From Vibrio cincinnatiensis DSM 19608 (GTDB lineage: Bacteria > Pseudomonadota > Gammaproteobacteria > Enterobacterales > Vibrionaceae), in assembly GCF_900167345.1 (NCBI RefSeq), contig NZ_FUXB01000009.1:1-64000 (forward strand): a stretch of 64,000 bases of DNA. Reading direction: 5' to 3'. The stretch's first letter is position 1, and each line of letters starts with the position of its first letter. Below are positions 9,015 to 17,622 of this stretch, piece after piece. The translations under genes and the position numbers were made by a program. The notes beneath the pieces are model-generated. The model was given only the letters and a program-made list of their open reading frames with translations. It was not told where the DNA came from and made no database searches.

Positions 9015-10031
9015 ATGACCCGAACTCGTATTCTTATTTCCGAATCAACCAATCCTTGGTTTAACCTTGCGGTTGAAGATACTATTTTTCGTTCCATGCC
9101 GGCTGATCAACGTGTGTTATTTCTATGGCGTAATGCCGATACGGTCGTGATTGGTCGGGCACAAAACCCTTGGCGAGAATGCCGAGTGGAACGAATGGAG
9201 CAAGATAACGTGAAACTTGCCCGTCGACAAACAGGGGGCGGTGCCGTTTTTCATGATTTAGGCAATACCAATTTTACTTTTATGGCGGGTAAGCCTGAGT
9301 ACGATAAACAGGTATCCACTCAAATTGTGTTGACTGGTCTGAGTAAGCTTGGCATTGCCGGTGTGGCTAATGGCCGAAATGATTTAGTGCTGGAAGATGA
9401 ACAAGGCCTACGCAAGTTTTCAGGTTCGGCTTACCGAGAAACCGTGGATCGCGGTTTTCACCACGGTACTTTATTACTCAGTGCGGATATGAGCCGGTTG
9501 GCCGATTACCTCAACCCTGATCCGAAAAAGCTGCAAGCAAAAGGGATCACGTCTGTAAAATCTCGAGTTATTAACCTGAATACTGTGAAGGCGGATATTC
9601 ATCATGAGCAAGTGTGTGAGGCTATCATGCACGCTTATCTTGAGCATTACCAACAAACGGTGACACCAGAATGGATTTCTCCAGAGCATTTTGCTGACTT
9701 GCCGGGTTTTGAGGAAAAATTTGCTAAACAGCGCAGTTGGCAGTGGAACTTTGGACAGACTCCCCCTTTTACTCATCGTATGGATGAACGTTTTTCTTGG
9801 GGTGGCGTTGATGTGTATCTGGACATTGAGCAAGGGGTTATTCAGCAAGCGACGTTATTTAGCGATATGTTAGAGCCTTATCCCATGGAACAGGTAGCGA
9901 AACAGTTGAAGGGCGTAACCTATAACAAACACGCTATTGCACAGCGTCTAGCACCATTACTTGAAGATCTTCCTCAATTTGCTTTGGAATTGCAGGCATT
10001 TTCTCAATGGTTTGTTCAGCAGATAGATTAA
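9015..10031 (+). CDS. lplA: Lipoate-protein ligase A
   Basis: Activates free lipoate with ATP and attaches it to lysines of the E2 and GcvH proteins. The ATG at 9015 gives 338 aa, the same length as the E. coli enzyme; the open frame extends upstream to 8907 but without homology. Visible blocks: [32 protein letters not shown], the substrate loop [28 protein letters not shown] and [20 protein letters not shown]. The C-terminal accessory domain is present. It is a single gene. Confidence 0.97.
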   Translation: MTRTRILISESTNPWFNLAVEDTIFRSMPADQRVLFLWRNADTVVIGRAQNPWRECRVERMEQDNVKLARRQTGGGAVFHDLGNTNFTFMAGKPEYDKQVSTQIVLTGLSKLGIAGVANGRNDLVLEDEQGLRKFSGSAYRETVDRGFHHGTLLLSADMSRLADYLNPDPKKLQAKGITSVKSRVINLNTVKADIHHEQVCEAIMHAYLEHYQQTVTPEWISPEHFADLPGFEEKFAKQRSWQWNFGQTPPFTHRMDERFSWGGVDVYLDIEQGVIQQATLFSDMLEPYPMEQVAKQLKGVTYNKHAIAQRLAPLLEDLPQFALELQAFSQWFVQQID

Positions 10032-10037
10032 GCTTGG

Positions 10038-10066
10038 GCCTCTTCGAGGGGAAATCGAGAAGAGGC
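10038..10066 (+). terminator. Hairpin after lplA
   Basis: GCCTCTTC pairs with GAAGAGGC around a 13-nt loop, 7 bp after the lplA stop. GGGTTTTT follows only about 14 bp later, so it is a weak terminator candidate between convergent genes. Confidence 0.5.
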
Positions 10067-10090
10067 GGCAGTAAGCGGGTTTTTGTGTGG

Positions 10091-10837
10091 TTATTTACGT
10101 TTATGATGCTGGCGTTGCTTCTCTTTTAATTGGTACCGAAAACGAGCGAGATGAAAAGTGTGGCGTGGTATGGGTGAGAGGGGGCGCTTTTTTTCACTCA
10201 ACCGGGTTTGTTGATTATCGTCCACAAAAAAAGAAGCCACACTGGCGGTGAGTAAGCCAAAGAGGGTAATTCCAGTTAACATCAAAAAGACGGCCACACC
10301 ACGGCCAAATGATGTCACAGGATACATATCTCCATAGCCTACGGTGGTGATGGTCGTCATCGCCCACCATAGTGCATCACTGTAATCTTTGATTGGGCTG
10401 GCACTGCCTTTTTCAACCAGATACACAAAAGCAGAACTTAACATCACGGTTAACAAACTGGTTAAACCAATAAAGCTCAGTGTTTTTTGACGTAGAACGG
10501 CTTTTGTTTGACGCCATGTTTTAGGCAAAATAAATAAAATGCGCAAGAAACGTAAAGGTCTGAGGAAAGGCATGGCAACAATCAGTACATCTTGCCAATG
10601 CTGGATCAGATACCGCCAACGTTGAGTGCTCAGCAATATTTTTATGCCCAGTTCGGTAGCAAAAATTCCCCATACTAGCCATATCAATTGGTTGATAAAA
10701 TAGCGTTCTTGGTCATCCAATTTAGCGAGGTCGGGGACTAACGCTAAGAGTACATAAATCAATGACAGGATGAGCATAGGAACTTCCGTTTTATGCTCAA
10801 AGGCGATGAGTAATTGAGTTCGTTGTTTATGGTTCAT
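10091..10837 (-). CDS. Potassium channel (voltage-gated-type, 6 TM)
   Basis: A 248-aa inner-membrane channel subunit. The selectivity filter TTVGYGD lies in ALWWAMTTITTVGYGDMYPV (about 155-175). It is preceded by five hydrophobic segments, including an S4-like stretch with regularly spaced Arg (RPLRFLRILF, about 91-100), and followed by S6 (VAVFLMLTGITLFGLL). The C-terminus is short and very basic (RYQLKEKQRQHHKRK). There is no RCK/TrkA domain, so gating is probably by voltage or the basic tail. It is a single gene between lplA and an oxidoreductase. Confidence 0.93.
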   Translation of the reverse strand: MNHKQRTQLLIAFEHKTEVPMLILSLIYVLLALVPDLAKLDDQERYFINQLIWLVWGIFATELGIKILLSTQRWRYLIQHWQDVLIVAMPFLRPLRFLRILFILPKTWRQTKAVLRQKTLSFIGLTSLLTVMLSSAFVYLVEKGSASPIKDYSDALWWAMTTITTVGYGDMYPVTSFGRGVAVFLMLTGITLFGLLTASVASFFVDDNQQTRLSEKKRPLSPIPRHTFHLARFRYQLKEKQRQHHKRK

Positions 10838-10868
10838 ATAACGATGCTATGGCTTTGAAAAAAGAGTC

Positions 10869-10904
10869 AGCGGATCACTATACGCTTCTCGTGTGCGATC
10901 CGCT
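10869..10904 (-). terminator. Terminator of the MviM-like gene
   Basis: AGCGGATC and GATCCGCT form a perfect 8-bp stem. On the minus strand a CTCTTTTTTC tract follows within 5 nt. It is placed just after the minus-strand oxidoreductase gene. Confidence 0.7.
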
Positions 10905-10918
10905 ATTTTGTGTCGACC

Positions 10919-11854
10919 TTAAAGGCGGGTAAGTTGAGTGATGCGCTCACAGAGTGCTTCTGCCAGTTGGTGGCTGGCTATATTCCTCTCCATAATGGCA
11001 TGCTCAAGCTTGCCCTGCTGGACAACCATTAACCAGTGCTCGATCATGGCGTAAAATCCCTTGCTGGCTAGCATGGGCGTCCAATCTTGTAAGGCTAATT
11101 GGGTTTGCAGGTTCTCTTGCCAGTGTTTACCGGTGGTAAAATTCTCAAATTCGTAACTTTGATTGATAAACTGCGCACTGACTCGTTCACAGGTTGTGCC
11201 AAACTGTCGGTTCATGGAGGCATGTAATAAAGTCTCACCTTGTTGCCACTGCACATCCAGACGGGCTAACTGATTTCCCGCCATTTGATGAGTCACGTAC
11301 ACCTCTTGTAAATCCGCTTTGCCCAATAGGTTTACACTGTCGAGTGGATGGATAAAATCATCAAAGATAAAGGTGCGGATCTCTCCGGGTAACGCATGGC
11401 GGTGTTTTTCCCACCGTAAAGCGAGTAAATCGTGACATTGGCCTTGTTGTACCCCGGTTAAATGTTGGTTAAACAGGGGAATATGGCGACGATTAAATCC
11501 CACGTATAACGGTTTTTGATACTGTTCGGCAAGGTCATAGAGCGTTTCACAAGCGGCGGCACTATCAGCTAAGGGTTTGTCGACAAAAGTGGCAACGCCG
11601 TGGCGTAGAAAAAAAGCCGCGATATCCGGATGCGCCGCCGTTGCGGCATGGATCATAACGGCATCCACCTGAAAATGCAGCAGATCTTGATAGCGTGTGC
11701 AGGTGTGTTGAATTCGATATTGATTGGCTAGTGTTTGTAAGTGATCACTATTTCTAGTGCAAAAGATCCATTCAATACCGGGAAATTGCGTGAGTAGGGG
11801 TAAGTAAGCTTTTTGGGCGATATCCCCTAAGCCGATAATGCCTATTTTCATCAT
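10919..11854 (-). CDS. Gfo/Idh/MocA-family oxidoreductase (MviM/YceM-like)
   Basis: A 311-aa NAD(P)-dependent oxidoreductase. The N-terminal Rossmann site is IGIIGLGDIAQKAYLPLL (about 4-21), followed by the family block DKPLADSAAACETLYDLA and YVGFNRRHIPLFNQH. This order resembles E. coli YceM/MviM, whose substrate is not established. The start ATG at 11854 has AGGT 5 nt upstream; a second ATG follows directly. It is a single gene ending in a terminator. Confidence 0.88.
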   Translation of the reverse strand: MMKIGIIGLGDIAQKAYLPLLTQFPGIEWIFCTRNSDHLQTLANQYRIQHTCTRYQDLLHFQVDAVMIHAATAAHPDIAAFFLRHGVATFVDKPLADSAAACETLYDLAEQYQKPLYVGFNRRHIPLFNQHLTGVQQGQCHDLLALRWEKHRHALPGEIRTFIFDDFIHPLDSVNLLGKADLQEVYVTHQMAGNQLARLDVQWQQGETLLHASMNRQFGTTCERVSAQFINQSYEFENFTTGKHWQENLQTQLALQDWTPMLASKGFYAMIEHWLMVVQQGKLEHAIMERNIASHQLAEALCERITQLTRL

Positions 11855-11982
11855 AGTGACCTAAATTGGATGACAGTGATAAAAAGCCTAACATCCGTGA
11901 TTAAAATCGATAGTTTTCTGAGTGAAAATTGGGAAGATGATCCCTACTGATACCCAAAATCGGTGAAGAGCATGACGCTTTA

Positions 11983-12513
11983 TTAAAATGGGCTCTCTTT
12001 ATTTAATTCATTGCAGATTTCAATAATGGTTAACGAGAGCCCTGAGCGAATGATTTGTTGTTGGCGTTGTAATTGTAAGTGATAAAATTCCAAATCAATA
12101 TCGCCATCCGGCTCAATATTATTGACTGGTAACAATCCCATCTTTTGTACGAGGTTAAGCACTTCAATGGCGGCAATGATTTTAGGGTCGGTAAAGACAT
12201 ATTCCGTTCCATCACTATTGAGTTGATTGCGTAATTTGATGATGGTTTCAATATCATGGTAGACATCATCGGCAATGACGCCTAAACCGTATAATAATTT
12301 TAAGCGTACTGACAGGTTGCCCAGAGGTCCGGTATCGTCCAGTAGTGGTCCAACGACAGATTGGACAGCAAAGTTGTCTTTGCGAAAAATGCGTTGCATC
12401 AGTGTGTCAATGGCTTGGGCTAACACCTCGACAGTGGTGATAAAAAAGCCACGGACAGAAGGGGCCTCGTTCAGTCGTTCTAAGATATCGGTTTCGTTAA
12501 TTTTTTCTGCCAT
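11983..12513 (-). CDS. mtlR: Mannitol operon repressor MtlR
   Basis: Represses or modulates mannitol uptake genes. It has no HTH and is an all-helical protein, so direct DNA binding is doubtful for the family. 176 aa from ATG 12513 (MAEKINETDILERL); the frame is open to 12561, 16 codons further, which would leave only 12 bp after mtlD. The conserved core VRGFFITTVEVLAQAID, FRKDNFAVQSVVGPLLDD and GPLGNLSVRLKLLYGLGVI is intact. It is the last gene of mtlA-mtlD-mtlR. Confidence 0.93.
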   Translation of the reverse strand: MAEKINETDILERLNEAPSVRGFFITTVEVLAQAIDTLMQRIFRKDNFAVQSVVGPLLDDTGPLGNLSVRLKLLYGLGVIADDVYHDIETIIKLRNQLNSDGTEYVFTDPKIIAAIEVLNLVQKMGLLPVNNIEPDGDIDLEFYHLQLQRQQQIIRSGLSLTIIEICNELNKESPF

Positions 12514-12573
12514 ATACTGATCTAATTTAAGTTTGTGATGGGAAGCGGGAACACTTCCCATCAGAGTGCCATA

Positions 12574-13722
12574 TTAAAGCTGATGATAAATCGCTTCAAT
12601 TTGTTGTACTTCGACACTGTCTGCATCTAAGCCTGAATAGTGCGCTAGCGTTTGAGCAATGCCTTGTTCTCGAAGTGCGTTTTGTAGCTCAACCGCTTGT
12701 GGATCGTTGGTATTGGTATATTTCAGCGCAGCCGCTATCCCTTTTAATAGGGTTTTATTTTCTAAACCGTACTCTATTGTACCGAGTAATGGTTTGATTA
12801 ATCTATCATTTGCACCTAATTTTCGCAGAGGTTGCCTGCCAACACGATCCACTTCATCCACTAAATATGGGTTCGCAAAGCGGGACAAGATTTTTTCTAT
12901 GTAGGCATGGTGTAGTTTACGATCAAAACCATACCGACGAATTAAGACCTCACCACTCTCTTGCATCGCTTGTTTCACTTCTGTATGAATGTGTGGATCG
13001 CTGATGGCTTGCCGGATAGTGTGGTGTCCCTTCAAGCAGCCCAAATAAGCCGTAATGCAGTGTCCAGTATTAAGGGTGAAGAGCTTGCGTTCCACAAAGG
13101 CCATGAGATTGTTGGTTTTTTCCATGCCTTCAATCGAGGGTATCTCTCCTTTAAACTGCTGTTCATCCACAATCCATTCACTAAAGCTTTCCACCGTTAC
13201 CTCAAGCGGATCATCGTTTGCCGCTTCTGCCGGAGGCACAATTCTATCCACGGCGGAATCGACAAAGCCAACCCATTGTTCTGCTTTTGCTTGTGAGTCT
13301 GGGCTTAAATATTTAAAGACTTCCCCTTTTAAATGACTGCTACCTCGTATCATATTTTCACAAGCAATGATATTTAAAGAGTGTTCATTACCGGCGGCAA
13401 AGCGAGCTTCAAGCCCCTTGGCTATGGTTTTTGCGATAATATCTAACACGGTGGGGCCAACAGCGGTTGTGATCAAGTCAGTATGGATAATGCGATCAAT
13501 AACCTCATCACTGGCTGAATTCACAGCGGTAACATGCGTTACAGTCTCTACCTGACATTCACTGCCGACAACGTTAACTTGATATTGCTGCTGGTGGCTG
13601 AGTTGATCCACTAAGGGTTCATTTACATCGGCAAACGTGACTTGAATATCGGCATCGGCCAGCAGTTTTCCAATAAAACCTCGGCCGATATTACCAGCAC
13701 CAAAATGTACTGCATTTTTCAT
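12574..13722 (-). CDS. mtlD: Mannitol-1-phosphate 5-dehydrogenase
   Basis: Oxidises mannitol 1-phosphate, delivered by MtlA, to fructose 6-phosphate with NAD+. It is 382 aa, the same size as the E. coli enzyme. The N-terminal Rossmann motif [19 protein letters not shown] is intact, as are [31 protein letters not shown] and [19 protein letters not shown], which holds the catalytic-region Asn-Thr-Gly-His. It lies between mtlA and mtlR in one transcription unit. Confidence 0.98.
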   Translation of the reverse strand: MKNAVHFGAGNIGRGFIGKLLADADIQVTFADVNEPLVDQLSHQQQYQVNVVGSECQVETVTHVTAVNSASDEVIDRIIHTDLITTAVGPTVLDIIAKTIAKGLEARFAAGNEHSLNIIACENMIRGSSHLKGEVFKYLSPDSQAKAEQWVGFVDSAVDRIVPPAEAANDDPLEVTVESFSEWIVDEQQFKGEIPSIEGMEKTNNLMAFVERKLFTLNTGHCITAYLGCLKGHHTIRQAISDPHIHTEVKQAMQESGEVLIRRYGFDRKLHHAYIEKILSRFANPYLVDEVDRVGRQPLRKLGANDRLIKPLLGTIEYGLENKTLLKGIAAALKYTNTNDPQAVELQNALREQGIAQTLAHYSGLDADSVEVQQIEAIYHQL

Positions 13723-13766
13723 AATTCATATCCTACCAAAAAAGTGACTAACGAAATTAGGGTGAA

Positions 13767-13795
13767 GTCAGCGTTGTAAATAGGGGGGTGCTGAC
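13767..13795 (-). repeat. Hairpin in the mtlA-mtlD gap
   Basis: GTCAGC and GCTGAC form a 6-bp stem around a 17-nt loop in the 99-bp space between mtlA and mtlD. There is no T-run. It could stabilise the upstream mtlA message or reduce read-through. Confidence 0.35.
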
Positions 13796-13821
13796 CTCGT
13801 TTTGCCTCAGGAGCAAAGCTA

Positions 13822-15771
13822 TTATGCAGCTTGGGTCTTCGATAAAATTGCCAAGATGTCTTTAATATCCTTAGTTGAGGTTAGTGTCTTGATGGCCTCT
13901 GGCTCATCAAGGGCGTTAGTAATGGCAGTAATGACTTGAATGTGTTCATCATTTTTAGCAGCAATACCGATAACGAGCTTAGCTATATCCTCTTTATCGT
14001 CGGTAAATTGAACCCCTGATGGGTATTGGCAAATGACAATACCTGTTTTAATGACGCGATCCTTCGCTTCGACCGTCCCGTGGGGAACGGCGATAGATTC
14101 ACCCAAATACGTCGGTACTAATTTTTCTCGCTCAAACATGGCGTCTACATATTCCGGTTCGACATAGCCCAGTTCAACGAGTTGATTCCCTGCATAGCGT
14201 ATTGCTTCTTCTTTATTACTGGCGGTTAAACCGAGGTGAATATTTTTTTGCTGAAGGCTAAATACCGAAGGGACTTGTGGCTCAAAAGAGTCCTCATTCG
14301 CCGCAACGACAGACATTTTGACGATGTGGTTATCGTTCGCCGCTTGTGGATATTTTGCCGACAATAATTGCATCACCAACTGGTTATACATTTGGCTATC
14401 GAGAAAGTTATTGAGTGAGAGATGCTGGGCATTCGGAGCGTGTTTGCGTGCTCGGTCAGTTAAATCTTTGTGCGTAATTACAATGTCGACCTCTTGCGGC
14501 AAACTATTGATAGCTAGGTTTGTCACGTTTATGTTCAGACCCGCTTCTTGTATTTTCTTGCGCAGTAAACTGGCACCCATGGCGCTTGAACCCATGCCCG
14601 CATCACAGGCAACAATGATACTTTTGACTTGGCTCAGATGAATGTCATTTTTGTTGCTTGAAGACGTTTGCTGCTCTTTGGTCGTCGATTTCAACGTTTT
14701 CATTTGAACGGTCGCTTTTTCTAACGCTTCTTCATCGCCTTCTTCATCCGTTGAGTTTTGCGCTTTCATTAAAATAGCGGCAACGGTGAAAGAAACCCCA
14801 GCGGCTGCGAAAATTGAGCATAAAACACCCAGCATAGACGCTTTGTTCGTCATCAAGAGTACGGCAAAGATTGAACCGGGAGAGGCCGGAGATACAATCC
14901 CTGCATTAAATAAGGTTAAGGTGAATACGCCGGTCATTCCTCCTGCAATAGCGGCGAGGATGAGTCGTGGATTCATTAAGATGTAAGGGAAGTAAATTTC
15001 ATGGATTCCCCCAAAGAAATGGATGATGGTTGCGCCGCCAGCGGTTTGACGTGCTGTTCCTTTACCAAAAAACATATAGGCCAGTAAAATCCCTAAGCCT
15101 GGACCTGGGTTCGCTTCAATCAGGAAGAAAATCGATTGGCCCATTTCACTGGCTTGCTGAATACCCAGAGGAGAGAAAATACCGTGGTTAATGGCATTGT
15201 TGAGGAAAAGAATTTTCGCAGGCTCAACAAAAATAGACGTTAAAGGAAGAAGATGGGCTGCAACTAAAAAGTTAACGCCGGTGGCAAGAAGGTCAGAGAG
15301 TACTTTAACGAAAGGCCCAATCAGGTAGAAGGCGATGATGGCACATACCATGCCAATAATACCGGCTGAAAAGTTGTTTACCAACATTTCAAAGCCACTT
15401 TTAATTTTACCTTCAACGCGCTGGTCGAAATATTTAATGGCCCAGCCGCCCATAGGTCCAACCATCATTGCACCCATAAACATAGGAATATCGGTTCCGA
15501 CAATAACCCCCATGGTGGTGATTGCGCCGACAACCGCCCCTCGTTCGCCACCGACCAGTTTACCACCGGTATAACCGATGAGCAGTGGTAGTAAATAGGT
15601 GATCATTGGGCCAACCAAAGAGGCTAAAGTCTCATTGGGTAACCAGCCCGTTGGAATGAAGAGAGCGGTAATAAAGCCCCAAGCGATGAAGGCGCCAATA
15701 TTGGGCATAACCATGTTTGATAAGAAACGACCAAAATTTTGTATCTTGATCTTAGCATCTGGTGATAACAT
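13822..15771 (-). CDS. mtlA: PTS mannitol transporter subunit IICBA
   Basis: Imports mannitol across the inner membrane and phosphorylates it. 649 aa in one chain. IIC membrane domain is at about 1-340, with the IIC loop motif GGIHEIYFPYILMNP. IIB (about 380-475) has phosphorylated Cys389 in VACDAGMGSSAMG. IIA (about 505-645) has phosphorylated His564 in GESIAVPHGTVEA. A variable linker with TTKEQQTSSSNKN joins IIC and IIB. The ATG has GGGGAAC upstream. First gene of the operon, and its leader is long (see the region at 15772-16318). Confidence 0.98.
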   Translation of the reverse strand: MLSPDAKIKIQNFGRFLSNMVMPNIGAFIAWGFITALFIPTGWLPNETLASLVGPMITYLLPLLIGYTGGKLVGGERGAVVGAITTMGVIVGTDIPMFMGAMMVGPMGGWAIKYFDQRVEGKIKSGFEMLVNNFSAGIIGMVCAIIAFYLIGPFVKVLSDLLATGVNFLVAAHLLPLTSIFVEPAKILFLNNAINHGIFSPLGIQQASEMGQSIFFLIEANPGPGLGILLAYMFFGKGTARQTAGGATIIHFFGGIHEIYFPYILMNPRLILAAIAGGMTGVFTLTLFNAGIVSPASPGSIFAVLLMTNKASMLGVLCSIFAAAGVSFTVAAILMKAQNSTDEEGDEEALEKATVQMKTLKSTTKEQQTSSSNKNDIHLSQVKSIIVACDAGMGSSAMGASLLRKKIQEAGLNINVTNLAINSLPQEVDIVITHKDLTDRARKHAPNAQHLSLNNFLDSQMYNQLVMQLLSAKYPQAANDNHIVKMSVVAANEDSFEPQVPSVFSLQQKNIHLGLTASNKEEAIRYAGNQLVELGYVEPEYVDAMFEREKLVPTYLGESIAVPHGTVEAKDRVIKTGIVICQYPSGVQFTDDKEDIAKLVIGIAAKNDEHIQVITAITNALDEPEAIKTLTSTKDIKDILAILSKTQAA

Positions 15772-16318
15772 ATCTGTTCCCCGTTCGATGTTCTATAGAA
15801 GTTGTATGGTAACGGTTCGTCTAAAAACCGTTGGTTGCTTAGTACACAATCAATTTATCACACAAATTTACTTTAGAACTGACAACGGGTTTTTTGTGAT
15901 CACTAGCTATAAAAATCGACTTTTCATCCTATATCTATGTGACCATTGTCAATTTTCTGCGCTGTAATTTATTTACATTTTGATGTTTTGCAAAAAGTCA
16001 ATCTATATTTTATGCGTAATATCTCATATTAATAACTTTGTCTTTAAGTTGAATGTTGATCGGAATCTCATTTTTGTTCTATTTTATTCATGTTCTGAAT
16101 TTAAATGTGAAGTTGATCGGTATTGTTTATTTATTTCGTTATGAAAAATAATTGAGCGGTCCATCGAACGCTATTTTGTAATTAAAGTACGATTGATGGG
16201 TGGGGAGAGGTGTGAGTGAAATTGTGCCTTTATTCAGAATCAGTGAAGCAAAACATTTAGTCCAAGCAAGTTAACTGTTAGAATCGTTGCCATTATTAAC
16301 CTTTATATTAGTAGGCAT
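15772..16318. promoter_or_regulatory. mtlA upstream region with CRP-like sites and leader hairpin
   Basis: 547 bp, mostly A+T-rich, between the mtlA start (minus) and the M23 gene (plus). AACGGTT (15811-15817) and AACCGTT (15826-15832) form a hairpin in the mtlA leader. CRP-like sequences: TGTGA-N6-TCAAT at 15938-15953 and the palindrome GTGATCAC at 15896-15903. In V. cholerae the antisense sRNA MtlS is encoded opposite the mtlA leader; I cannot define its homologue here because no clear plus-strand promoter plus terminator was found. Confidence 0.5.
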
Positions 16319-17266
16319 ATGAAAGAACAGGTCATTGTTTCTGTCTCCTCTATTCACGGAACACGACATTTTCATATTGGGAAATGGTATCGCCACCTAT
16401 TAAAAGGGTTTGGGTATGTATTGTTTGCTACCATTCTGACTACCGCAGGGGTCATTTACTATCTCTCTAATGAAGTGGACTTTGCAAAACTAAAGCAGCA
16501 GGAACTAGAAAACCAATCTTCTTCCTTGATTGACGAATTATCATCACTCAAGGATTTGAAAGATAACTTAGAAAATGATCTGCAAGATCGAGAAGAAAAA
16601 ATGCAAATTGTTTCCGACCGATTAGGTGATCTTGAGAAAGTATTAGGTGTCGGAGAAAGTGGGGCTGAATTGGAATCTCGGCTGGATACCGCAGCGATTA
16701 CGTCTTCAGTCAGAATGGTGATGTTAAGCCAGATTCCTAGTGGTTCTCCTGTTCATGATGCGCGTATTTCGTCAGGATACGGTAAACGGACTCATCCGGT
16801 AACGGGAGAAGTCAAGTATCATCGCGGGCAAGATTTTGCGGTTAATATAGGTACTCCTATTTATGCGCCGGCTGATGGGGTGGTTGAAGTGACTCGAGCC
16901 AGTAACCAAGGCTCGGGAAATTTTTTGCGTTTACAGCATTCGTATGGTTTTTCGAGTTCTTACTCCCATATGCAGAAGTTCTCAGTAAAAAGCGGGGACT
17001 TTGTACAAAAAGGCGATTTAATCGGCTATTCCGGTAATAGTGGCCTATCATCTGGTCCCCATTTACACTATGAAATTCGATTTGTCGGTCGCCCCTTAGA
17101 TCCTCGACCTTTTGTTGATTGGGGAGTGAATGATTTTGATAGTTTATTTAGTCAAGTAAGAGGTATTCGATGGGAATCTTTAGTAAACAAAGTCGAGCTA
17201 AGAGTCAGCACTCAGCTACAACTCTCATCGCAAAAGGCTGTTCAGTTAGCGGGCAACTCCGGTTAG
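16319..17266 (+). CDS. M23-family murein endopeptidase, membrane-anchored
   Basis: Cleaves peptidoglycan cross-links. 315 aa: short cytoplasmic N-terminus, one TM (about 28-48), a coiled coil (about 52-105), then the LytM/M23 domain (about 155-260). The zinc and catalytic residues are in YHRGQDF and GPHLHYE. There is no LysM domain. The last 32 codons overlap the bactofilin gene by 97 nt in another frame. M23 peptidases next to bactofilins shape cell curvature or stalks in other bacteria, so a role in local wall remodelling is inferred. Confidence 0.93.
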   Translation: MKEQVIVSVSSIHGTRHFHIGKWYRHLLKGFGYVLFATILTTAGVIYYLSNEVDFAKLKQQELENQSSSLIDELSSLKDLKDNLENDLQDREEKMQIVSDRLGDLEKVLGVGESGAELESRLDTAAITSSVRMVMLSQIPSGSPVHDARISSGYGKRTHPVTGEVKYHRGQDFAVNIGTPIYAPADGVVEVTRASNQGSGNFLRLQHSYGFSSSYSHMQKFSVKSGDFVQKGDLIGYSGNSGLSSGPHLHYEIRFVGRPLDPRPFVDWGVNDFDSLFSQVRGIRWESLVNKVELRVSTQLQLSSQKAVQLAGNSG

Positions 17267-17598
17267 AAAACAATATTCAGGTGGACGGCTCGATCGATGG
17301 GCAAATTCATGTCGAAAAAACCTTGGTGATCAGTGAAAGTGGTGTGGTTAGTGGTGAGATTTTTGCGCAACATGTGATCGTGAATGGGGCGTTTGAAGGG
17401 ACTTGTCATGCAGATAAAATCGAAATTCTTAATAAAGGGCAAGTCACGGGTTCACTTTACAGTGATGATCTCAGTATTGAGCAAGGAGGACGCTTTAATG
17501 GCGTGACTTACCCAGCTTCTGGGGAAAACATCGCTCAACTTGCACAGATTACTGAGTTAAAAGAGGTAAAAGAAGCCAAAAGTATTGCTAAAGGGTAA
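17170..17598 (+). CDS. Bactofilin (CcmA-like polymer-forming cytoskeletal protein)
   Basis: A 142-aa bactofilin that self-assembles into filaments at the inner membrane. The right-handed beta-helix repeat domain begins at TTLIAKGCSVSGQL and continues through VDGSIDGQIH, ISESGVVSGEIFAQHV and GQVTGSLYSDD. The termini are short and charged. Start at ATG 17170 is supported by AAGAGG 8 nt upstream and by the common family N-terminus MGIFSK. It begins inside the M23 peptidase gene, so the pair is translationally coupled and probably acts together. Confidence 0.93.
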   Translation: MGIFSKQSRAKSQHSATTLIAKGCSVSGQLRLENNIQVDGSIDGQIHVEKTLVISESGVVSGEIFAQHVIVNGAFEGTCHADKIEILNKGQVTGSLYSDDLSIEQGGRFNGVTYPASGENIAQLAQITELKEVKEAKSIAKG

Positions 17599-17605
17599 AC
17601 CCAAA

Positions 17606-17622
17606 GCCCACTAAAAGTGGGC
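17606..17622. terminator. Bidirectional hairpin between convergent genes
   Basis: GCCCACT-AAA-AGTGGGC, a 7-bp stem located 8 bp after the bactofilin stop and overlapping the stop codon of the minus-strand pseudouridine synthase. T-runs are poor on both sides. Confidence 0.5.
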
